From JARRLC01 sp050290865 (GTDB lineage Bacteria > Pseudomonadota > Alphaproteobacteria > Rhizobiales > Rhodomicrobiaceae), in NCBI GenBank assembly GCA_050290865.1, contig JBNKIW010000063.1:1-11771 (forward strand): a stretch of DNA of 11,771 nt. Direction: 5' to 3'. Below the pieces are notes generated by a model. That model was given only the letters and a program-made list of their open reading frames with translations, searched no databases and had not been told where the DNA came from. The position numbers and the translations under genes were made by a program. Positions 7,600-11,771 of this stretch are shown here, piece by piece. Each line of letters starts with the position of its first letter. Positions within the stretch are counted from its first letter, which is position 1.

Positions 7600-8220
7600 T
7601 CATTCTGCTCTCCCAGATTTGCATTCACACGTGTGCTTCGGCTCCCATTTCGCCGGCCCGAAGCGTTTGACGATCTCTTGTTGTACCTCCGCCCCATTTT
7701 CTAGCGCGCGGAGCAGCAGCGGATCACCATAATCATAGTAGTCGTCCTCTCCGCGCGGACCGAACCAGAGCGCGAGATCATGGACGCTGCCGTTGGGCTT
7801 GAGGGTCGCCTCAAGCAGGTAGCTGGCGCTGGTGACGATCTGAGCTGTGGGTGGTTTGCCCGAAGCCACAATCAATCGTCTGTCCGTGAGCACATAGATT
7901 TCCTCGCGGCGGGGGGCAGGACGTTCAAAAAGGGTGAATGCGCGCCCGACCGCCTTGATCCAGAAATAGACCGTCAGCGTGACCGAGACCAAGATTGCAA
8001 CAGCGAAGCTCGAGCGTCTAATCGTTTGCGGTTCCGCGTGGTCTCCGGCGTCTATAACAACGACCGTGATCAGGGAGACGAGGATCGCCAGAGCGGTGAT
8101 GCCAAGCAGGACCAAGCCCCGTCGCGGCGGTCGCGCTGCAAGAGCCCAGGCTGGCGAGGCACTCCATTCGATGCGTTCTCCAAGAATCAAGATTGAATCA
8201 ATGGAATTGTCGCCTGCCAC
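7600..8220 (-). CDS. Two-TM membrane protein with a PH-like C-terminal part
   Basis: 206 residues starting at GTG 8220, supported by a GGAGG site at 8226-8230 five bases upstream. The N-terminus 'ILGERIEWSASPAW' (about 11-25) is the 'GE.I.W...P' opening seen in bacterial PH-domain membrane proteins. Membrane helices are at about 35-56 and 71-93. The following 'IYVLTDRRLIVASG' (about 108-121) matches the 'Y.LT.RR.I...G' strand typical of bacterial PH (bPH_2/YdbT-like) domains. The tail is acidic and Tyr-rich, 'GEDDYYDYGDP' (about 157-167), and ends with two cysteines in 'HTCECKSG'. The function is unknown; a membrane-associated sensor or scaffold is a guess. It starts 18 bases after the small membrane peptide gene, and its stop overlaps the SDR start by four bases, so these form one operon. 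Confidence 0.7.
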   Translation of the reverse strand: MAGDNSIDSILILGERIEWSASPAWALAARPPRRGLVLLGITALAILVSLITVVVIDAGDHAEPQTIRRSSFAVAILVSVTLTVYFWIKAVGRAFTLFERPAPRREEIYVLTDRRLIVASGKPPTAQIVTSASYLLEATLKPNGSVHDLALWFGPRGEDDYYDYGDPLLLRALENGAEVQQEIVKRFGPAKWEPKHTCECKSGRAE

Positions 8221-8238
8221 ACGGTCCTCCAGTTGAGT

Positions 8239-8391
8239 TCAGGTTTGGCGCGCGAGCGCGGAGAGTTCGTTGAACCGGAGATGCGGTGTTGCGGGCACGC
8301 TCAGGAGCCACGACGCATTCCAGAAATACAGCGCTGCGGCTGCCAGCAGTAGGAACAAGGGTGCGCGTCTGCGCATGGAAGTTCGTTGCAT
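8239..8391 (-). CDS. Small membrane peptide, 50 residues
   Basis: A short frame from ATG 8391 to TGA 8239. It has a basic start (MQRTSMRRR), a hydrophobic segment of about 20 residues (about 11-31, 'PLFLLLAAAALYFWNASWLL') and a polar tail, so it would be a single-pass membrane peptide or carry an uncleaved signal. It lies 28 bases below the predicted start site of a good minus-strand promoter and 18 bases above the PH-like gene, which is good context for a real first gene of an operon. The ribosome site (AAGGGAAAAGCG) is only moderate. The 'ALYFWNASWL' segment recalls the N-terminus of some membrane-anchored phosphodiesterases, so a remnant of a larger gene is possible. I do not recognise a function. 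An upstream in-frame ATG (8439) would start inside the promoter and is rejected. Confidence 0.5.
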   Translation of the reverse strand: MQRTSMRRRAPLFLLLAAAALYFWNASWLLSVPATPHLRFNELSALARQT

Positions 8392-8401
8392 CGCTTTTCC
8401 C

Positions 8402-8430
8402 TTTCCCGAATGACAATGATGTGGCATTAT
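8402..8430 (+). promoter_or_regulatory. Weak extended -10 promoter candidate for higB
   Basis: TGGCATTAT at 8422-8430 looks like an extended -10 (TGn plus CATTAT). At 17 bases upstream there is only a poor -35 (TTTCCC, 8402-8407). It overlaps the -10 of the divergent promoter on the other strand, so the two may compete. Start near 8437. Confidence 0.3.
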
Positions 8431-8455
8431 CGCTCCCAATTAAGGGAACAGTCAA
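8426..8455 (-). promoter_or_regulatory. Sigma-70-type promoter for the minus-strand operon
   Basis: On the minus strand, TTGACT (8455-8450) and GATAAT (8431-8426) are separated by 18 bases. Each hexamer matches the consensus at 5 of 6 positions. The expected start near 8419 leaves a leader of about 28 bases before the ATG at 8391. It should drive the small peptide, the PH-like gene and the SDR. Confidence 0.6.
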
Positions 8456-8465
8456 CTTTGTTCCC
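8444..8465. promoter_or_regulatory. Palindromic operator candidate for the HigA-type regulator
   Basis: GGGAACA and TGTTCCC form perfect 7-base arms 8 bases apart (8444-8450, 8459-8465). More GGGA/TCCC half-sites flank it: TCCC at 8434-8437, which forms a second palindrome with GGGA at 8444-8447 across AATTAA, and GGGAA at 8472-8476. The palindrome covers the -35 of the divergent promoter and sits in the higB leader. HigA-type antitoxins normally repress their own operon through such sites, so this is the likely binding site. Binding is inferred. Confidence 0.5.
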
Positions 8466-8493
8466 GAGTATGGGAATGAGGCAGCCGCGCGGG

Positions 8494-8772
8494 ATGCAAC
8501 TCATTGGTGCTTCGTTATTGACGAACTACGGCGAGCGGCACCCGGAAGCAGCGGTGGCGCTGAGCAGCTTGTATGCGCTGATCCGTGAGGCGCATTGGAC
8601 CGATCCGGCCGATGTCGAAAAGGAGTTTCATGCGGTGGCCAGCGTCTCAGATCCCGGAACCGTGGCGCTGACAATCGCCGAAGCGCGGCTCCGTGTGGTC
8701 CTGGATGTCAATTTCGCGCTCGGCTTTGTCCGGATCGTGTCCGTGTCGGAGATGGATGACAGCGGGAGGTGA
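8494..8772 (+). CDS. higB: HigB-family type II toxin (putative mRNA interferase)
   Basis: 92 residues from ATG 8494. The protein follows the HigB_toxin (COG4680) layout: 'MQLIGASLLTNYGERHPEA' at the start, 'AHWTDPADVEKEF' (about 33-45) and 'LRVVLDVNFALGFVRIV' (about 66-82), which matches the family's 'YRLIV.INY....V.IRF' core strands. Members of this RelE-fold family cleave mRNA on the ribosome. The C-terminus is shorter than usual: the 'GTH.EYD.ID' tail is replaced by 'SVSEMDDSGR', so activity is uncertain. The start is not certain. In-frame ATGs at 8470 and 8476 are alternatives, and ATGs at 8386-8419 would place the operator inside the gene. The antitoxin follows after 2 bases, the toxin-first order typical of higBA. 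Confidence 0.78.
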   Translation: MQLIGASLLTNYGERHPEAAVALSSLYALIREAHWTDPADVEKEFHAVASVSDPGTVALTIAEARLRVVLDVNFALGFVRIVSVSEMDDSGR

Positions 8773-8774
8773 AC

Positions 8775-9923
8775 ATGTCTGCCAATGATGCCGTGAAGCC
8801 GGTCCGCACGGCCGAAGAGCATTCCGCAGCGCTCGATGAAATCGCTCGCCTTTCCGGCGCTGCACCGGGCACGCCCGAAGCCGACCGATTGGAAGTGCTC
8901 GTCATCCTCGTGGCCGATTACGAGCGGAAACATCATCCGCTTCCGGCCCCCGACCCCGTCGAACTCCTTGACTTTGCAATGAAGGCGCAAGGGCGAACAC
9001 AGACCGATCTTGCCCAGCTTCTGGGCTCGCGCTCGCGGGCTTCGGAGGTCCTGGCCCGGCGGCGGCATCTTTCGGCGGATATGGTTGATAAGCTTGCCAG
9101 GGCGTGGCGCCTGCCTGCCGCACTGCTGTCCGCGCCTTACGCCGTCCGTGGTGGCATGAGACGGACCGCCGCGCGCGGCGCTGTCGCGCTCCTCATCGTT
9201 CTGGTGCTTGGAACGGCGGCGATTGGCGGGGTGATCTGGAGCTATGGCCGCGATCTGCCGGACACCTCCACCATCGCGAGCTACACGCCATCCGATATCA
9301 CCCGTTTCGGTCCCGACGGGCGCCTGACGGTGTTTCGCAAATTCACCCCGCTGTCTGCCATTCCACCGCATGTCGTGAATGCCTTTTTGGCCGCCGAGGA
9401 TCGGGATTATTACGCGCATGATGGTTACAGCCCCGCCGCGATCCTGCGTGCCATGGTCTACAATGCTCGCAGAAAACGGGGAAGCAAGCCGTCCGGGGCG
9501 TCTACCATCACGCAGCAACTGGCGAAGAACCTGTTTCTGGCAGGACAGCCGCCATCTCTCGAACGCAAAATCAAGGAGATCCTCCTTGCAAGGCGGATCG
9601 AGGCGGCGCTGACGAAGGATCGCATCCTGGAGTTGTACCTCAATCAGATCTATTTCGGTGGCGCCGCCCGGGGCATCGCAGCAGCAGCGGAGCAGTATTT
9701 CGGCAAAACGCCCGCCGACCTCAGCGTTGCCGAGGCCGCTTATCTCGCGGCGCTGCCCAAAGCGCCGGATAACTACCGGATGGATCGTCCAGCCAACCTG
9801 GAGCGCGCGAAAGAACGGCGCGACTGGGTGCTGGGTCGCATGGCTACCGACGGACTGATCACGACAACAGCTGCACAGTTCGCACAGGCCAAGCCGCTAA
9901 GGTCCGACACGCTGCAGCCGTAG
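8775..9923 (+). CDS. HigA-type antitoxin fused to a GT51 peptidoglycan glycosyltransferase
   Basis: 382 residues in one uninterrupted frame. Residues 1-122 are a HigA-type (COG5499) antitoxin: 'PVRTAEEHSAALDEIARL', 'PGTPEADRLEVLVILVADYE' and 'PAPDPVELLDFAMKAQG', then the helix-turn-helix 'TQTDLAQLLGSRSRASEVL' (75-93). A membrane helix spans about 134-156. Residues about 165-335 are a GT51 domain with all five motifs: 'AAEDRDYYAHDG' (Glu208), 'GASTITQQLAKN' (241-252), 'RKIKE' (Glu268) with 'KDRILELYLNQIYFGG', 'GIAAAAEQYFG' and 'LSVAEAAYLAALPKAP'. It should polymerise glycan strands from lipid II in the periplasm while the antitoxin/DNA-binding part stays in the cytoplasm. The class A PBP linker is present (about 341-375), but no transpeptidase domain. 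ATG 8775 has an ideal GGGAGG site (8764-8769). An internal ATG (9156, residue 128) could yield a free GT51. Two bases separate it from higB. Confidence 0.9.
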   Translation: MSANDAVKPVRTAEEHSAALDEIARLSGAAPGTPEADRLEVLVILVADYERKHHPLPAPDPVELLDFAMKAQGRTQTDLAQLLGSRSRASEVLARRRHLSADMVDKLARAWRLPAALLSAPYAVRGGMRRTAARGAVALLIVLVLGTAAIGGVIWSYGRDLPDTSTIASYTPSDITRFGPDGRLTVFRKFTPLSAIPPHVVNAFLAAEDRDYYAHDGYSPAAILRAMVYNARRKRGSKPSGASTITQQLAKNLFLAGQPPSLERKIKEILLARRIEAALTKDRILELYLNQIYFGGAARGIAAAAEQYFGKTPADLSVAEAAYLAALPKAPDNYRMDRPANLERAKERRDWVLGRMATDGLITTTAAQFAQAKPLRSDTLQP

Positions 9924-9952
9924 GGACGGCGGGGAGGCGAGACGCTGTTCAG

Positions 9953-10012
9953 GGTCGCTAGCCGCCGTTAGCGGCGGATCGCCGAAAGGCGGAAGTTGTA
10001 TACATAGCGACC
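9953..10012 (+). other. 60-nt three-way foldable element between genes
   Basis: Perfect 8-base arms GGTCGCTA (9953-9960) and TAGCGACC (10005-10012) enclose two further hairpins. These are CCGCCG-TTAG-CGGCGG (9962-9977) and CGCC-GAAA-GGCG (9980-9991), the latter with a GNRA-type loop. The spacer to the closing arm contains the palindrome TGTATACA (9998-10004 region). There is no T-run, so it is not an ordinary terminator, and it does not fit a tRNA. A 3'-end structure for the fusion gene, a leader of the next gene or a repetitive/recombination element are all possible. Confidence 0.45.
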
Positions 10013-10182
10013 TGATCGCGCCGCATCCCGACTCCGAACACTTGCTCGCACTAGTCTCGGCCGGGGGATAAGTGAAATTCCAAGGGAATTGATTCCGGCT
10101 GCTGCGACCTGTTGCGGCAGACAGTCAACGAGCTTAAGGAGATGCTGTATGCCATGAATTGATGCCGTCTGGGGGATTAAGT

Positions 10183-11715
10183 ATGAGTAGTTTCGACAGC
10201 ACAAAAGCGGCTTTGCCGGACATCATCAAAGACATTGTTGCGGGCAAAATTCAGCTTCCCGATTTCCAGAGAGGCTGGGTCTGGGACGACGGGCATGTCC
10301 GCTCTCTTCTCGTGAGTATCGCGCGTTCCTTTCCCGTCGGCGCTGTCATGCTGCTCGAAACGGGCGGAGGCCTGCGCTTCCAGGTCCGCCCTGTTGAGAA
10401 TCTGCAATTTCCCAGCACGATACCGATCCCCGAAAAACTCATTCTCGATGGACAGCAGCGCCTGACCTCCCTCACTCAGGTACTCGCCTTGGATACGCCA
10501 ACCAGAACCCGCAATGAAAAAGGCAAGCCCATTAGCCGCTGTTATTATATCAACGTCAACGCAGCACTAAACGACGACGTGACAGAGGAAATGATTGTCG
10601 GTCTGGAGGCCGACCGCAAGCTCAGGGCGAATTTCGGGCGCGACGTCATTCTCGACCTTTCGTCGCCACAGCTCGAATGCCGGAATTTTTACTTTCCCTG
10701 CAATCAAATCCTCAACTCGGATGCATGGGAGGAAGCCCTCCAGGAGTTCGCGCCTGATAAGTTCAATCTTTACATGAAGTTTCGGAAAAAGGTGCTCAAC
10801 GCCTTTCGAAGCTATCAAGTGCCTCTCATCGTCCTCGATAATTCGACCTCGAAGGAAGCTGTGTGCCTGGTCTTCGAAAAGGTTAATACAGGTGGTGTGC
10901 CGCTCTCTGTGTTTGAGCTCGTGACGGCCAGCTTTGCCGCCGAAAATTTTAACTTGCGTGATGACTGGATTGGCAGCAACGCCCGAAAAGTCACCGGCCG
11001 GGCGGAGAGACTCAAAGCCGAGTCAATTTTGGACACGATCGAGCCGACCGACTTTCTACAGGCGGTCTCGCTGCTGCATACCTATGATCGCCGGCAGGCC
11101 GACATCGCGTCGGGCAGAACCGGCAAGGCGGTCTCGGCCGTCAGCGCCAAGCGGGTCGCCATTCTTGCGCTCGCTCTCGATGACTACGAGCGCCTTGCTG
11201 ATGAAGTTGAGCGAGGTTTCCTGCTGGCCGCCAAGTTCCTTCGCAAGGAATGCTTTTTCTCGGTGCGAGATCTTCCTTATCGCACACAGATAGTACCCCT
11301 TGCCGCCATTCTCGCCAGGCTCAAGGAACGGTGGCTTGAACCGAAAATCCATGACAAGCTCAGTCAGTGGTTTTGGTGCGGCGTGCTGGGCGAGCTTTAC
11401 GGTGGCGCCGTCGAAACTCGCATCGCGAACGACCTGGAGGATTTGCTTGCCTGGATCGATGGGGGCACTGAAATCCCGCGCACGATTTACGAAGCCAATT
11501 TCAGCTCCGGTCGCCTTGGGACTCTGCGCTCACGGCTTAGCGCCGCCTACAAGGGCGTTAGCGTGCTCGTACAGAGACAAGGAGCACGCGATTTTTTCTG
11601 GAAGGCCACGGTCCAGGAACTCGATCTTGAGGAAGTCGCCCTCGACATACATAACATATTCCCCAAGGATTGGTGCGAAAAAAGGGGAATCAAACAGGGC
11701 AATCGCACGAAATAA
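10183..11715 (+). CDS. DUF262 (GmrS/ParB-like) protein, C-terminal HNH region cut short
   Basis: 510 residues from ATG 10183, which has a GGGGGA site (10171-10176) 6 bases upstream; starts at 10159/10162 lack this. The N-terminal DUF262 domain shows 'LPDFQRGWVWDDGHVRSLL' (25-43), the nucleotide-binding 'LILDGQQRLTSL' (86-97) and 'VFEKVNTGGVPLSVFELV' (230-247). The C-terminal part has 'WFWCGVLGELYGGAVETR' (396-413) and begins an HNH-like motif 'DIHNIFPKDWCEKRGI' (488-503), then stops. Relatives as I recall them read 'HHIFP' and continue with a 'SIVNKTPL' block; here the second His is Asn491 and that block is absent. DUF262-HNH proteins such as GmrSD, BrxU and SspE are nucleases of phage defence. 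This copy is probably truncated. The gene is visibly poorer in G+C than its neighbours, which suggests transfer. The window ends 56 bases later. Confidence 0.82.
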   Translation: MSSFDSTKAALPDIIKDIVAGKIQLPDFQRGWVWDDGHVRSLLVSIARSFPVGAVMLLETGGGLRFQVRPVENLQFPSTIPIPEKLILDGQQRLTSLTQVLALDTPTRTRNEKGKPISRCYYINVNAALNDDVTEEMIVGLEADRKLRANFGRDVILDLSSPQLECRNFYFPCNQILNSDAWEEALQEFAPDKFNLYMKFRKKVLNAFRSYQVPLIVLDNSTSKEAVCLVFEKVNTGGVPLSVFELVTASFAAENFNLRDDWIGSNARKVTGRAERLKAESILDTIEPTDFLQAVSLLHTYDRRQADIASGRTGKAVSAVSAKRVAILALALDDYERLADEVERGFLLAAKFLRKECFFSVRDLPYRTQIVPLAAILARLKERWLEPKIHDKLSQWFWCGVLGELYGGAVETRIANDLEDLLAWIDGGTEIPRTIYEANFSSGRLGTLRSRLSAAYKGVSVLVQRQGARDFFWKATVQELDLEEVALDIHNIFPKDWCEKRGIKQGNRTK

Positions 11716-11771
11716 CAGCTGACAGATCGACCATATTCTGAATCGCTCGGGTGATCTTTGATTCGTGAAAA

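Larger units (their letters stand above)
5558..7603 (-). pseudogene. SDR-family oxidoreductase, interrupted by an IS630 element
   Basis: A short-chain dehydrogenase gene read on the minus strand in two parts. The N-terminal part (7603 down to 7442) starts 'MTQRFAVVTGASTGIG', with the TGxxxGxG cofactor motif, and has a GGGAG ribosome site. The C-terminal part (6253 down to 5558) carries 'FDVTDSEAV', 'LVNNAG', 'MISSVSG' and the catalytic 'YAASK'. Removing 6254-7441 joins them in frame as '..TGLCTPLVFDVTD..', giving 858 bases, or 285 residues, a normal length for a classical SDR. As it stands, the first part ends after a 61-residue product with an IS-derived tail. The second could only restart at GTG 6205, without the Rossmann nucleotide site, so the enzyme should be inactive. 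The substrate is not identifiable; the sequence resembles retinol-dehydrogenase-like SDRs. Its ATG overlaps the stop of the upstream PH-like gene by four bases (7600-7603). Confidence 0.9.

Noticed and set aside
8386..8493. Longer HigB starting at one of the ATGs between 8386 and 8419
   Set aside because: These starts would put the divergent promoter and palindrome inside the coding region and add residues without family counterparts.
8628..9518. 296-codon minus-strand frame opposite higB and the fusion gene
   Set aside because: Shadow of two genes with strong family matches; low-complexity Arg/Gly/His-rich translation, no recognisable domain.
9953..10012. tRNA gene
   Set aside because: The 8-base outer stem suggests an acceptor arm, but there is no anticodon arm, T-loop motif or proper spacing.
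10076..10162. Short open stretch ending '...LLRQTVNELKEMLYAMN' before the DUF262 gene
   Set aside because: Looks helical and peptide-like, but it has no upstream start codon; only 6 residues would follow the AAGGAG-linked ATG. Could be a remnant; not supportable as a gene.

Overview
The window is high-GC DNA from a bacterium, most likely an alphaproteobacterium of the Hyphomicrobiales (Bradyrhizobium/Rhodopseudomonas-like). That placement is an inference from the style of the type II secretion genes, the IS630 transposase and the codon use; no rRNA or marker gene is present.

Left part (1-2457, + strand): the end of a type II secretion (T2SS) operon. It holds the C-terminus of the GspE ATPase, then GspL, GspM and a GspC/GspN-like inner-membrane protein, with two ATGA stop/start overlaps. 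A 451-base gene-free stretch follows, where this operon meets a convergent gene.

Middle (2909-8391, - strand): an exported TPR-CHAT protein (putative caspase-like protease, His/Cys dyad intact). Upstream of it lies an operon of a 50-residue membrane peptide, a two-TM protein with a PH-like tail, and an SDR oxidoreductase. The SDR is split by a complete 1186-bp IS630-family element (6256-7441) inserted at a CTAG target. Removing the element and one TA copy restores a continuous 285-codon frame.

Right part (8392-9923, + strand): a HigB-type toxin gene, divergent from that operon, followed after 2 bases by its antitoxin. The antitoxin is unusual: one continuous frame encodes a HigA-type HTH domain, a transmembrane helix and a complete GT51 peptidoglycan glycosyltransferase, with no transpeptidase domain. 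In effect the antitoxin is the cytoplasmic tail of a membrane-bound cell-wall polymerase. The divergent promoter region contains a good -35/-10 box for the minus-strand operon, overlapped by a GGGAACA-N8-TGTTCCC palindrome that could be the antitoxin's operator. I consider this HigB / HigA-GT51 locus the most interesting system in the window.

Far right (9924-11715): a 60-nt foldable element, then a DUF262 (GmrS/ParB-like) gene of visibly lower GC. It ends inside its C-terminal HNH region and looks like a truncated or decayed defence nuclease. The segment from about 2.9 kb onward reads as an accessory region (IS, toxin-antitoxin, CHAT protease, DUF262) next to a housekeeping T2SS operon.
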